A stretch of 64,000 nucleotides of DNA from Agromyces larvae (GTDB lineage: Bacteria; Actinomycetota; Actinomycetes; Actinomycetales; Microbacteriaceae): positions 2,914,001-2,978,000 of the forward strand of contig NZ_CP094528.1 in NCBI RefSeq assembly GCF_022811705.1, written 5' to 3'. Made by a program: the position numbers and the translations under genes. Under the pieces are notes generated by a model. The model did not search any database and was not told where the DNA came from. It was given only the letters and a program-made list of their open reading frames with translations. The stretch's first letter is position 1. Each line of letters opens with the position of its first letter. Positions 22,626 to 31,576 of this stretch are shown piece after piece.

Positions 22626-23747
22626 ATGGCCCAGCGCCGAAGCGAATCGACCCCGTTCCGCCGGCTCGACCCCCTGCGCCGCCGCACCGGCGCGCCCAGG
22701 CCGGACACCGCGACCGAACCGCAGCCGCCGAAGCTGATGCGCTACGTGACCGCCGGTGAGGCGACGCACGCCCCGGCGAGTGCGAGCGTCGCCGACGGGC
22801 TCGAGTTCGCCGACGCGGCGCCCGACCATCTGACGATCTTCTTCTACCCGTCGCCCACCCCCGCCGCGGTGCGCGAGTTCGCCGACGCCTGGGAGCTGCA
22901 CCCGCTGCTGGTCGAGGACCTGCTGCACGCGGGGCAGCGGCCGAAGCTCGAGCGCTACGGCGACGTGCTCTTCCTGGTGGTGCGGTCGGCGCGGTACATC
23001 GACGAAGACGAGGAGGTCGACTTCGCCGAGTTCCACATCGTCGTGGGGCAGCGCGCGGTCGCCCTGTTCTGTCAGGACAGGCGCTGGATCGACGGCACCG
23101 ACGGCACGTCGTTCGACGACGAGGAGCTCACCGGCAACGATCGCCGCGAGCGCACGCTCACCGACGAGCACCTGCTGCAGCTCGGGCCCGAGGCGGTGGT
23201 CTACCGCCTGCTCGACGAGATCGTCGACGGGTACGCCCCCGTGCTCAAGGGCATCGCGATCGACAAGGAGCAGATCGAGCGCCAGGTGTTCAGCGGCGAC
23301 CCCGCGGTCGCCGAGCGCATCTACCGGCTGAGCCAAGAGGTCATCGACATGCAGCACACGACGGCGTCGCTGACCGAGGTGCTCGACCGGCTGCGCGGCG
23401 GCTTCGGCAAGTACGGCATCCCCGACGAGCTCCAGGCGTACCTGCAGGATGTCTCGGATCACCTCGCCCGCGCGAACGCGCAGGTCGCCGAGTACCGCGA
23501 CGCGCTGTCGCAGATCCTGAGCGTGAACTCGACGCTGGTCGCGCAGCGGCAGAACGAGGACATGAAGAAGATCTCGGGCTGGGCGGCGATCCTGTTCGCG
23601 CCGACGCTGATCGCCGCGATCTACGGCATGAACTTCGACTGGATGCCCGAACTGCACTGGGCGTTCGGGTACCCGTTGGCGCTGGCGCTGATGGTCGGCT
23701 TCGCGCTGGTGCTGTACTGGATCTTCAAGCGCAGCAAGTGGATGTAG
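22626..23747 (+). CDS. corA: CorA-type magnesium/cobalt transporter
   Basis: 373 residues. A long cytoplasmic alpha/beta and coiled helical domain is followed by two C-terminal membrane helices. The selectivity signature Y-G-M-N-F lies between them and a basic tail ends the protein, as in CorA pentamers. The N-terminal 50 residues are charged and variable. The ATG at 22626 has GAGAGGGGG eight bases upstream. It is convergent with a membrane-protein gene 14 bases away. Confidence 0.93.
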   Translation: MAQRRSESTPFRRLDPLRRRTGAPRPDTATEPQPPKLMRYVTAGEATHAPASASVADGLEFADAAPDHLTIFFYPSPTPAAVREFADAWELHPLLVEDLLHAGQRPKLERYGDVLFLVVRSARYIDEDEEVDFAEFHIVVGQRAVALFCQDRRWIDGTDGTSFDDEELTGNDRRERTLTDEHLLQLGPEAVVYRLLDEIVDGYAPVLKGIAIDKEQIERQVFSGDPAVAERIYRLSQEVIDMQHTTASLTEVLDRLRGGFGKYGIPDELQAYLQDVSDHLARANAQVAEYRDALSQILSVNSTLVAQRQNEDMKKISGWAAILFAPTLIAAIYGMNFDWMPELHWAFGYPLALALMVGFALVLYWIFKRSKWM

Positions 23748-23761
23748 CGGCGCCGGCCGTC

Positions 23762-24160
23762 TCAGAAGAGCGAGTACACCGCGCCCTGGAGCGCCCCGAC
23801 CCCCACCTCGACGACGACGACCGCGCCGATCGCGGTGCCGGCGGCGGCGAAGCCGCGCGGTGCCCCGCGGCGCACCAGGCCGACGATGCCCAGCACCACG
23901 GCGACGAGCGCGAGCAGGAATCCGACCGTCGAGGTCGCGAACGACGCCACCTGGTAGACGCCGTACGCGCCGTCGGCCGCGAGGATCGCGGGAACGCTCA
24001 GCCCGAACCCGACGCCTACGAGCTTGGATGCCACGCCGACGATGAAAGCGGCGATGCCGACGACGTTGCGCGGGCGGGCCGGCGCCGTGCCGTACGGTGA
24101 CGGCGCGGGGTTCGGTGACGGCGCGGGGGCGGACGGGGACAGGGGGGCGGATTCGGTCAT
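23762..24160 (-). CDS. Small membrane protein with proline-rich N-terminus
   Basis: 132 residues. The first 35 are Pro/Ser/Ala-rich and presumably cytoplasmic; three hydrophobic helices follow. It resembles the widespread DUF4190-like small membrane proteins, but I cannot assign a family. The ATG at 24160 is chosen as the first in-frame ATG (M-T-E-S) after upstream sequence that lacks coding character. It is convergent with corA. Confidence 0.65.
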   Translation of the reverse strand: MTESAPLSPSAPAPSPNPAPSPYGTAPARPRNVVGIAAFIVGVASKLVGVGFGLSVPAILAADGAYGVYQVASFATSTVGFLLALVAVVLGIVGLVRRGAPRGFAAAGTAIGAVVVVEVGVGALQGAVYSLF

Positions 24161-24232
24161 CCAGTCAGGATGCCGCATCCGCACGCGCGGTGGCCAGCCC
24201 GTCCGCCGGGCCGGCCGCCGCGCGACGGCGGC

Positions 24233-24511
24233 TCACTCCGCCACGTACTGCTCGCGGAACAGTCGGCCGAGGTTCATCGAGTCGTCGACCTCGGTGTCGA
24301 CGGCCGGAGCCTGCTGCGGTGCGCGGCTCGCGCAGACGCCTTCGGGTGCCCGCTCGCGGATGTACGACGGGCCGCTGCATGCGCCCGTGTTGTAGACGAC
24401 CTCGCGGTTCGCGCCGCCCTGCTTCGCCGACGGCGCGGTCGACCCGCAGCCGGCGAGCAGCAGGCCCGCCACCGCGAGCGGCACCGCCCAGACGGCCCTT
24501 CGTGCGTTCAT
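24233..24511 (-). CDS. Small lipoprotein of unknown function
   Basis: 92 residues. The signal peptide ends in L-L-L-A-G-C22, so lipidation at Cys22 is expected. The mature part is short and polar, with two further Cys (N-T-G-A-C-S-G and E-G-V-C-A-S) that could form a disulfide. The ATG at 24511 has GGGGGAC upstream. It is divergent from the LuxR-type regulator gene. No known family is recognised. Confidence 0.7.
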   Translation of the reverse strand: MNARRAVWAVPLAVAGLLLAGCGSTAPSAKQGGANREVVYNTGACSGPSYIRERAPEGVCASRAPQQAPAVDTEVDDSMNLGRLFREQYVAE

Positions 24512-24665
24512 GATGTCCCCCAGACGATCGACGTGGATGTCGACCGTTCGCGACGCTACGCAGCACCCGGATGCCCCGCATGACGAGGGTTGCCCATCTT
24601 GCGCGCACGGGTTCCCGGGCACCGGATAGGCAATTCCGACCATTCGGCGAACCGGCCGCGGGCGC

Positions 24666-24671
24666 TAACGT
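24666..24671 (+). promoter_or_regulatory. -10 element of leaderless luxR-type transcript
   Basis: TAACGT ends six bases before the ATG at 24678; the ggag between them is too close to act as a ribosome binding site. Confidence 0.5.
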
Positions 24672-24677
24672 GGAGCC

Positions 24678-27563
24678 ATGCGGACCGGTTCCGCGCTCGC
24701 ACTGCCGTCGACTTGGACGACACCCGGCATCCCGCCCATCGTGGCCCGACGCGCCGAGTTGCGCGCCCTCCGCGCCGCGCTCGACGCGGCGATCGGGGGC
24801 GACGGCCGAGCCGTGTTCGTGACCGGTGAACCGGGCGGCGGCAAGTCGCGCCTGCTCGTCGCCATCGGGCTCGAGGCGCACGCGCGGGGTGCGACCGTGC
24901 TGACCGGGACCTGCATCGAAGAGCTCGGCCGACCGCTCGAGCCGTTCGACACGGCGATCCAGCAGCTGCTGCGGCTGCCCGTCGCCCCGGGTGGATCGGC
25001 CGACGCCGTCGCCGCACTGGAGAGCGCCTTCGGGCCCTCGGGCGACGCGCGGGCGATCGGTCGCGAGCAGTTGTACGACGCCGTCGTCGATGCGGTGCGC
25101 GACGCGGCTGCGCGGAACCCGCTCGTCGTCGTCCTCGACGACCTGCACTGGGCCGGCGCCGACGCGGTGCGGCTGCTCGAGCGGCTGGCGATCGGCATCG
25201 CCGACGCGCCCGTGCTGGTGGTCGCCGCCAGTCGGTCCGCCCCGCCCGATCGGTCGGCCGCGCTGGTCGGGGCGGTCGGTCGGGTCGCACGCCTGGCCCA
25301 CGTGAGCCGGATCGCCCTCGCACCGTTCACGCACGACGAGCTGATCGAATACCTGGGCGAACGTGCCGGGCTCCCGCCCGATCGTGCTGCGGGCCCGGCG
25401 CGCGCGCTGCGCACGATCACGGGCGGCAACCCGTTCCTCGTCGGCGAGGCGTGGCCCCGGCTGCTCGCCGCGATGGAGACCGGCGAACCCGCGTTCGAGA
25501 TGCCCGAGACGAGCGCCGACCTGCTGCGACCGCGCATCGCGATGCTCGACGGCGACGCCCTCGCCGTGCTGCAGGTCGCCGCGGTGAGCGGGCACACCGT
25601 CGACCCGGCCGAACTCCTCGCCACCGTCGAGGCGCCGCGCGAGGTCGCGCTGCGCGCGCTCGACGACATCGTTCGAGCCGGGTTGCTCGAACGGCACGCC
25701 GACGACTCGGGTTACGCGTTCCCGCACGCGATCGCCCGGCAGGCCGTGCTCGACCTCGTGCCGCCCTCGGAGGCGATGCGCCTGCACGCGCGCATCGCCG
25801 AGACGCTCGAGGCACGCTTCCCCTCGGCTCCCCGGCTGGTGCAGCGACTCGCGCACCACTACGACGCCGCCCGCGCGCTCGGGTACGGCGACCTCGCGGT
25901 GACCTACCTCATCCGCGCCGCGGAGTCCGCGGATCGGCGCCTCGCGCATCAGCAGTCGGCGGCGTTGCTCGAGCGGGCCTCCGCGGTCACGTCGCGCAGC
26001 GACGAGGCCGACCGGCTGCGGGCGCGGGCCGCACGCAGCTGGGGCCTCGCCGCCGACTTCGCGCGGGCACGCGCGCTCCACGAGCTCAACCTCGAGTCGG
26101 CGGATCCGCGTACGCGCGTGCGCGCGGCGATCGGCTTCGAGGACGCGTCGTGGCGGCCCGGGCTGATCGGCGTTCGGGCGGCGGAACTGCTCGGGGCGGC
26201 GCTGGCCGGCATCGACGCCGACGTGCGCGACCCGCTCTACATCGAGGCGCTCGCGAGCCGCGGGCGCGCACTGGCGTTCACCGGCGACGTCGACGGCGGC
26301 GCCGCGGACGGCGATCTCGCCATCCGCCTCGCACGTGCGATCGGCGACGAGCGCACGCTCGCATCGACGCTGCGGGCGCGCATCGCCCAGCCCGACCGCA
26401 TCGGAGAGCTCCGCGAGCGGCTCGATCAGGCCGAGGAGCTCGCCCGGCTCGCGACCGGCGTCGACGAGGACTGGGCCGGTGCCGCGGGCATGGCCGGAGC
26501 GCACACGGCCTACGTGCTCGGTGACGCCGAGCACCTCGCGGCCGCTGAGCGGAGGCTGGCCGAGTCGAGTCTGCGCTGGAGCGCGTACTGGCGGTACTGG
26601 CACGCCTGCGCCGGCTTCGGTCGCGCGTTCTCGGAGGCGCGGTTCGAACTCGCCGCCGCGCGGCTCGCCGAGCTGGAGGCGATCGAGGCCGACTTCCGAT
26701 CGGATGCCTCGTCGGCGGTGTCGGCCACGCAGACGTTCATGCTCCGGCGCGAGACGGGCCGGCTCGGGCCGGCGCTGCGGCTGCTCACCGGCGACGAATC
26801 GCCTGCGGCGAACTGGGCGCCCGGCCTGATGGCGCTCTACGTCGAGGCCGGGATGCTCGACGCGGCGCGCCGGGTCCTGCACTGGCTGCTCGAGCACGAC
26901 GCTCCCGCGCGGCATGTCTCCACCGATTGGCCCGGACGCCTCGCCCTCATGGCCGAGGCGGCGCTCGGGTGCCGCGACGTCGACGCGGCGCGCGCGATCC
27001 GCCCGCTCATGGCCGAGTTCGCGGGCTGCAACCTGCTGCTCGGGTTCTTCGTCGCGCCGTTCGGGCCCGCCGACCGGTATCTCGGCGAGCTCGACGCGTT
27101 CACCGGCGATGCCGACCCAGGCGCGCACTTCGTCGCCGCGATCGAGCTGGCCGAACGCATCGGGGCGTCGCTGCACCTGGCCTACTCGCTCGCCGCCTCG
27201 GCGGAATGGTCGCGTGCGACCGGCGACCGCGCCACCGCGTCGAAGCTGACGGCCCGAGCCCGTCGGCTCGCCGGCGAACGGATGACCCGCCTGCTCGCGA
27301 TCCTCGACGCGGCACCCGAGGCGGTGGAGTCGGTCGACGCCGCACCCGAGGCATCCGACGATCTCGGTGACGGCCCGCTCACGCACCGCGAGACCGAGGT
27401 GCTCCGGCTCGTGGCCGACGGACTCAGCAACCGCGAGATCGCCCGCCGGCTGGTGATCAGCGAGCACACTGCGGCCAACCACGTGCGGAGCATCCTCATG
27501 AAGACGGGCATGCCGAACCGCACGAGTGCGGCGCGCTACGCGCGCGAGCGCGGGCTGGTCTGA
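24678..27563 (+). CDS. LuxR-family regulator with AAA ATPase domain (LAL/MalT-like)
   Basis: 961 residues. An N-terminal STAND/AAA ATPase has Walker A G50-E-P-G-G-G-K-S57 and Walker B L-V-V-V-L-D-D-L-H-W (about 150). A long helical, TPR-like middle follows. The C-terminal LuxR helix-turn-helix (about 895-955) reads LTHRETEVLRLVADGLSNRE with the recognition helix E-H-T-A-A-N-H-V. Such large regulators switch on secondary metabolism or carbohydrate genes after ligand and ATP binding. The target is not evident. It is divergent from a small lipoprotein gene. Confidence 0.92.
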   Translation: MRTGSALALPSTWTTPGIPPIVARRAELRALRAALDAAIGGDGRAVFVTGEPGGGKSRLLVAIGLEAHARGATVLTGTCIEELGRPLEPFDTAIQQLLRLPVAPGGSADAVAALESAFGPSGDARAIGREQLYDAVVDAVRDAAARNPLVVVLDDLHWAGADAVRLLERLAIGIADAPVLVVAASRSAPPDRSAALVGAVGRVARLAHVSRIALAPFTHDELIEYLGERAGLPPDRAAGPARALRTITGGNPFLVGEAWPRLLAAMETGEPAFEMPETSADLLRPRIAMLDGDALAVLQVAAVSGHTVDPAELLATVEAPREVALRALDDIVRAGLLERHADDSGYAFPHAIARQAVLDLVPPSEAMRLHARIAETLEARFPSAPRLVQRLAHHYDAARALGYGDLAVTYLIRAAESADRRLAHQQSAALLERASAVTSRSDEADRLRARAARSWGLAADFARARALHELNLESADPRTRVRAAIGFEDASWRPGLIGVRAAELLGAALAGIDADVRDPLYIEALASRGRALAFTGDVDGGAADGDLAIRLARAIGDERTLASTLRARIAQPDRIGELRERLDQAEELARLATGVDEDWAGAAGMAGAHTAYVLGDAEHLAAAERRLAESSLRWSAYWRYWHACAGFGRAFSEARFELAAARLAELEAIEADFRSDASSAVSATQTFMLRRETGRLGPALRLLTGDESPAANWAPGLMALYVEAGMLDAARRVLHWLLEHDAPARHVSTDWPGRLALMAEAALGCRDVDAARAIRPLMAEFAGCNLLLGFFVAPFGPADRYLGELDAFTGDADPGAHFVAAIELAERIGASLHLAYSLAASAEWSRATGDRATASKLTARARRLAGERMTRLLAILDAAPEAVESVDAAPEASDDLGDGPLTHRETEVLRLVADGLSNREIARRLVISEHTAANHVRSILMKTGMPNRTSAARYARERGLV

Positions 27564-27593
27564 GCCCGACCGCCCGACCGCCCCGCGCTCCGG

Positions 27594-27866
27594 CTACTCG
27601 ACCGCCGCGAGCACGCCCGTCGGCATCACTCGGCCGTCGACCTCGGTGATGACGTCGTACGGCATGCCGGCACGCTCCGCGGCCGCGATGATCGCCTCGG
27701 CCGATGCCGCCTCGTAGAGGCAGTAGGTGCGTCGGCGATCGACGGACAGGAACGAGTACACCCAGCGCACGTCCTCCTCATCGTTGATGAGGTTGATGCC
27801 GGGCGCCGCCTCGATCGGCGGATCGAGCTGCTCGACGAAGTTGCGTTCGATGATGTAGAAGGGCAC
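27594..27866 (-). CDS. DUF4242 family protein (nickel-responsive-like small protein)
   Basis: 90 residues, a ferredoxin-like small domain: M-P-F-Y-I-I-E-R-N-F start, V-R-W-V-Y-S-F-L-S-V-D-R-R-R-T-Y-C-L-Y-E-A and S-A-E-A-I-I-A-A-A-E-R-A-G-M-P. Streptomyces homologues bind nickel, but that property cannot be read from this sequence. The GTG start at 27866 has GGGAGG upstream. It is convergent with the LuxR-type gene. Confidence 0.82.
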   Translation of the reverse strand: MPFYIIERNFVEQLDPPIEAAPGINLINDEEDVRWVYSFLSVDRRRTYCLYEAASAEAIIAAAERAGMPYDVITEVDGRVMPTGVLAAVE

Positions 27867-27973
27867 GGTGCCTCCCGGGATGGGAGTAGTGGATTCCCGG
27901 TGGGATCGTACTCCCGGCCGCCGCAGACCGCACTCGATCGTGGTCGCATGGGTGCCGGCCGCCCGCCGGCCGA

Positions 27974-28357
27974 CTAGAACTTCGAGCCGAGCGCCTTCGC
28001 CTTGATCGCCTCGAACTCGCCCGGCGTGATCGTGCCCGCGTCGCGCAGCGCGGCCGCCTTCGCGATCTCGTCGGCCGGGTTCTGGAACGACTGCGAACGG
28101 ATGGCCGCGACATCCTCATCGGGGTACTCGACCTGCTGGCGCGCCCAGCGCTGCGACAGGCCGCCCCCGCGGGCGATGAGGTACACCAGCCCGGTGAGGA
28201 ACGGCACGAACAGCAGGAAGAGCAGCCAGAGCGCCTTCCACCACCCGTTCAGCGAGCGGTCGCGGAAGATGTCGATGATGATGAAGATGATCACGCACAG
28301 GTACGCCGCGTAGACGAAGACCCAGAACATCCACCAGAACCAGTCCCAGACGTTCAT
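27974..28357 (-). CDS. Membrane protein with PLDc_N-like helices and SHOCT domain
   Basis: 127 residues. Two membrane helices rich in Trp and Phe (F-W-W-M-F-W-V-F-V and W-K-A-L-W-L-L-F-L-L-F-V-P) form a PLDc_N-like hairpin. The C-terminal 30 residues, with L-R-D-A-G-T-I-T-P-G-E-F-E-A-I-K-A-K, are a SHOCT domain, a short oligomerisation module. Function is unknown. The ATG at 28357 is preceded by GGGGGGAG. Confidence 0.85.
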   Translation of the reverse strand: MNVWDWFWWMFWVFVYAAYLCVIIFIIIDIFRDRSLNGWWKALWLLFLLFVPFLTGLVYLIARGGGLSQRWARQQVEYPDEDVAAIRSQSFQNPADEIAKAAALRDAGTITPGEFEAIKAKALGSKF

Positions 28358-28385
28358 CGCGTGCTCCCCCCTCGTCGCACCGCCC

Positions 28386-29216
28386 TCAGCGGGAGCCTAT
28401 CGCCGCGGACGCCCGGCGGCGAGGCTGCGACACGCGCGCGACCGGCGCGGATGCCACGACGTACGACGGCAGCCCGCGGCGCCGGATCAACCACTCGGCG
28501 ACCACGACGTTCGGCAGCCAGCACAGGAACGGCACCGCTGCGTAGGCGTTCGCGAACGACGCGTCGAAGTCGAACCCGCCCTCCCCCGCGAACGGGATCT
28601 GCAGCACCAGCAGCGCGGGGACCCACAGTCGCAGCATCACGGCCGAGTACGTGAAGGCGAAGTTGCGCATCATCCAGGCGCGGTGGTTCGCGACATCCCC
28701 GCGTCGGATCGCGCGATAGCCGCGCCATCCGCTCACGAGCCAGAGCACCGCGAGCGCGCCGAAGCCGAAGAAGCCGACGAGGCCCGCCTGGCTGAAGGGC
28801 GCGATCGCCAGGCCCGCGAGGCCGCCCACCCCGACGGCGCCCAGGTAGGCGCGGCCGACCCAGCGGTGCAGTCGGGGCATCCGGTCGCGGAGGCCGCGCC
28901 AGAACTGCAGCGGGCCGGTGACCAGCGCGAACCCGCCGAACACGATGTGCACGGAGAAGGCGACCTGCACGAACGCGGGCTGCCCGTCGTAGTGGCCGGC
29001 CAGACCGGTGCCCGCCTCGCCGAGTTCGCGCAGCGATGCCGTCAGGTAGGGCGTCACCGCGAACGCGGCGATGCCGATGGACGAGAGCAGCACCCAGGCC
29101 CAGCCGATGCGAGCGCCGGGCGACGGTCGCGCGACGGTCGCGGCTCCTTCATGAACGGATGCTCCGGTGGCGGATGTCCCGGTGGCGGATGTCTCGGGTG
29201 TCGATGCGGTGGGCAT
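28386..29216 (-). CDS. DUF2306 family membrane protein
   Basis: 276 residues with seven or eight hydrophobic helices. Family features include H-I-V-F-G-G-F-A-L-V-T-G-P-L-Q-F-W, L-H-R-W-V-G-R-A-Y and N-H-R-A-W-M-M-R-N-F, with histidines placed like haem ligands. Function is unknown. The N-terminal 30 residues are an S-A-T-G repeat built on ggatgtc units. An ATG at 29216 with TACCGT seven bases upstream suggests a leaderless transcript; the GTG at 29225 falls inside that -10 and is rejected. Confidence 0.82.
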   Translation of the reverse strand: MPTASTPETSATGTSATGASVHEGAATVARPSPGARIGWAWVLLSSIGIAAFAVTPYLTASLRELGEAGTGLAGHYDGQPAFVQVAFSVHIVFGGFALVTGPLQFWRGLRDRMPRLHRWVGRAYLGAVGVGGLAGLAIAPFSQAGLVGFFGFGALAVLWLVSGWRGYRAIRRGDVANHRAWMMRNFAFTYSAVMLRLWVPALLVLQIPFAGEGGFDFDASFANAYAAVPFLCWLPNVVVAEWLIRRRGLPSYVVASAPVARVSQPRRRASAAIGSR

Positions 29217-29296
29217 GCCCCGCACGGTAGCGACGCGGGGGCATCGCCCGTCATGGGGCTATCCCCCCTTCCGCCCGGGGGCAGCCACCGTGCCGT

Positions 29297-30136
29297 TCAG
29301 CCCGCCAGAAACGGCTCCTGCCGGAAATCGCCGCCGGGGCCGATGACCACGAGGGTCGCCTCCGGCACCTCGACGAACGCCCCGGGCAGGTCGGTGAGCG
29401 GCTCCGACACGACCACGCGCGCGGTCGGACCGAACGTGTCGAGCCGCTCGAAGTCGGGGTACAGCTCGCGCAGCGACGGGATGTCGATCGAGTGGAACAG
29501 CGAGCGCGAGCGCCCCGAGCTGGAGTAGCGGAACGCCCAGATCGTCGAGCCGTCGGTGACCGCGACCGTGCCCTGCATCGGGTCGGGAACGCGGTGCGCC
29601 CGGCCGGCGGCCTCGACCCGGCGGATGGCCCGACCCACCGCGGCGACCGGATCCTGTTCGAGCCCGTACGTGAGCGCGAGATGGAACAGCACCTCGGAGT
29701 CGGTGGTGCCGCGGATCAGCGGGAACAGCTCGGGGTCGACCTCGAGCATCAGATCGCGCCGGTACCGGTGGAACTCGGCGAGCGCGCCGTTGTGCATGAA
29801 CAGCCAGCGGCCGTGCCGGAACGGGTGGCAGTTCGTCTGCTGGATCGGCGGCCCGGCGGCCGCGCGCACATGCGCGAAGAACAGCTCGGTCTCGATCGCC
29901 TGGGTGAGCTCGCGCAGGTTCTCGTCCCACCAGGCGGGCTCGATGCTGCGGAACAGCGCCGGGCTGCCGGCCGCGTCGGCGCCCATCGGGTACCAGCCGA
30001 GCCCGAAGCCGTCGCCGTTCACCGTTTCGGCGCCGAGCGGCGAGTTCAGCGACTGCGCGACGAGCGAGTGCGCGGTGTCGAGCACCAGCGACGACGGATG
30101 CAGGGATTCACCCGAATACGCCAACCACCTGCACAT
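29297..30136 (-). CDS. Class II glutamine amidotransferase (EgtC/YafJ-like)
   Basis: 279 residues. Cys2, exposed after removal of Met, is the Ntn nucleophile; M-C-R-W-L-A-Y is the family start. N-G-D-G-F-G-L-G-W-Y, H-V-R-A-A, N-C-H-P-F-R-H-G-R-W-L-F-M-H-N-G and T-D-S-E-V complete the glutaminase site. EgtC, the ergothioneine enzyme, has this layout, but no other egt gene is near, so the acceptor is unknown. It follows a beta-lactamase-fold lipoprotein gene on the same strand by 27 bases. Confidence 0.88.
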   Translation of the reverse strand: MCRWLAYSGESLHPSSLVLDTAHSLVAQSLNSPLGAETVNGDGFGLGWYPMGADAAGSPALFRSIEPAWWDENLRELTQAIETELFFAHVRAAAGPPIQQTNCHPFRHGRWLFMHNGALAEFHRYRRDLMLEVDPELFPLIRGTTDSEVLFHLALTYGLEQDPVAAVGRAIRRVEAAGRAHRVPDPMQGTVAVTDGSTIWAFRYSSSGRSRSLFHSIDIPSLRELYPDFERLDTFGPTARVVVSEPLTDLPGAFVEVPEATLVVIGPGGDFRQEPFLAG

Positions 30137-30163
30137 CGTGCACCTCGATTCGGCCGGGCCGGT

Positions 30164-31528
30164 TCAGCCCTCGGCGGGCGGTTCCTCGGCGGGCGGTTCC
30201 TCGGCCGGCGGTTCTTCGACGGGCGCCTCCGGCGCGGTCTCGATCGGGCATCTCGCGAGCGCGTGCAGCTGCTCGGTGGCCTGCTCGGCCGACCACGGCA
30301 GCTCGATGAGGGGGCGTTCCTCGTCGGCCACGGGCGTCGCCTTCGAGCCCAGCGAGGCGAACGCGAACGCCGCTTCGCGCACGAACGCGGCACCCGAGGT
30401 GGAGTTGTTCAGGACGATCACCACGGTGAGCCCGCTCTTCGGGTCGGTCAGACCTGCCGTGAGCATGCCCGGCGATTCGCTCACGACCCCGCGCATGGGG
30501 CCGTACTGCATGCCGCCGATGCCCTGCGTCTGCCAGGCGGGCGCGTCGGCGGAGGTGGGAGTCGTCGTCCACTGCTGCTGTTCGACGTGCTCGCCGACCA
30601 GCGCACCGGTCGCGAACGCCTCGTTCAGCCGGGCGGCGTCGGCGAGGGTGGACACCGCGCCGGCGGCTTCGCCGCCGATCGAGCTCGACTGCCGCGAGAC
30701 ATCCGCCCTGGCCGCGCAGTCGGGTGACCCGTCGCCGCCCGGGAGCGCCGCGTACGCACCGAGCGTGCCCTCGGCGACCTGCGCCGTGGGCGACGGCAGC
30801 GAGGTGTGCGACAGCCCGAGCGGGCCGAGCACGTACTCGGCGGCGAGGTCGTTCCAGCTGCGATGCGTCGCGCGCTCGGCGGCGAGCGCGGCGAGCAGGA
30901 TGTTGGTTCGCGAAGGCGACCAGGTCTGGCCGGGCGCTCCGACCCGGTCGGATGCCAGCGACGACGCGATGAGCTCGCCCTCGGGCCAGACCCGTTCGGG
31001 GTTCCGGAGGAAGTGCGGGCCCAGGGCCCGGGTGTAGTCGGTGAGGCCCGCGGTGTCGCGGCACAGCTGTTCGAGGGTGATGCCGTCGAGGCCGGGGATG
31101 TCCTCGACGTACTGCGACACCTCGTCGTCGAGGGCGAGCTGACCGGTCTCCGAGAGCCGCAGCAGCAGCAGGCACGTGATCTCGCCGGTCAGCCGCCCCA
31201 TCCGGAACGGCGTCTCGGTGCTCACCGGCGCGGCGCCCTCGTCGAATCCGACCGTGCCGACCGCACCCGACCACTGCCCGGCCCACGGCGCCGACACGGT
31301 CGCGAGCCCGCCGCTCGCACCGGCGAGCGCGACCGTCTCGGTGAGCATCGCGTCGAGGCGGTCGGCGAGGTCGTCGGTGAACGCGGTCTCGACCCCGCCG
31401 AGACCCTCGGTGGGATCGACGGATCCCGTACAGCCCGAGAACGCGAGCGCCGTCACGACGCCCACGGCGGCCGCGGCCACGATGGCCCGCGCCGCTCGAC
31501 GTCGACCGATGCCCAGACCTGCTGACAC
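30164..31528 (-). CDS. Serine beta-lactamase-fold lipoprotein lacking catalytic residues
   Basis: 454 residues. A GTG start with GGGGGGAG upstream leads to a signal peptide ending F-S-G-C33, a lipoprotein. The body aligns with class C beta-lactamase/DD-peptidases, yet S-x-x-K is R112-L-T-G115 (usual G-S-V-T-K becomes G-R-L-T-G). The Y-x-N motif (usual Y-S-N-T-N) is P205-S-R207-T-N, and the third H/K-x-G motif is not recognisable. It therefore cannot acylate like family enzymes. The C-terminus is a repeated E-E-P-P-A tail, probably a wall spacer. It may be a peptidoglycan- or ligand-binding sensor. Confidence 0.8.
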   Translation of the reverse strand: MSAGLGIGRRRAARAIVAAAAVGVVTALAFSGCTGSVDPTEGLGGVETAFTDDLADRLDAMLTETVALAGASGGLATVSAPWAGQWSGAVGTVGFDEGAAPVSTETPFRMGRLTGEITCLLLLRLSETGQLALDDEVSQYVEDIPGLDGITLEQLCRDTAGLTDYTRALGPHFLRNPERVWPEGELIASSLASDRVGAPGQTWSPSRTNILLAALAAERATHRSWNDLAAEYVLGPLGLSHTSLPSPTAQVAEGTLGAYAALPGGDGSPDCAARADVSRQSSSIGGEAAGAVSTLADAARLNEAFATGALVGEHVEQQQWTTTPTSADAPAWQTQGIGGMQYGPMRGVVSESPGMLTAGLTDPKSGLTVVIVLNNSTSGAAFVREAAFAFASLGSKATPVADEERPLIELPWSAEQATEQLHALARCPIETAPEAPVEEPPAEEPPAEEPPAEG

Positions 31529-31576
31529 TCGAGCTCCCCCCAGCCGTGTGTGCAGCGATTCTAACCTGCGCCGTCG

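Noticed and set aside
24165..27482. A 1105-codon minus-strand frame opposite the LuxR-type gene
   Set aside because: It mirrors a protein with Walker and LuxR motifs; its product is Arg/Gly-rich with no recognisable domain.
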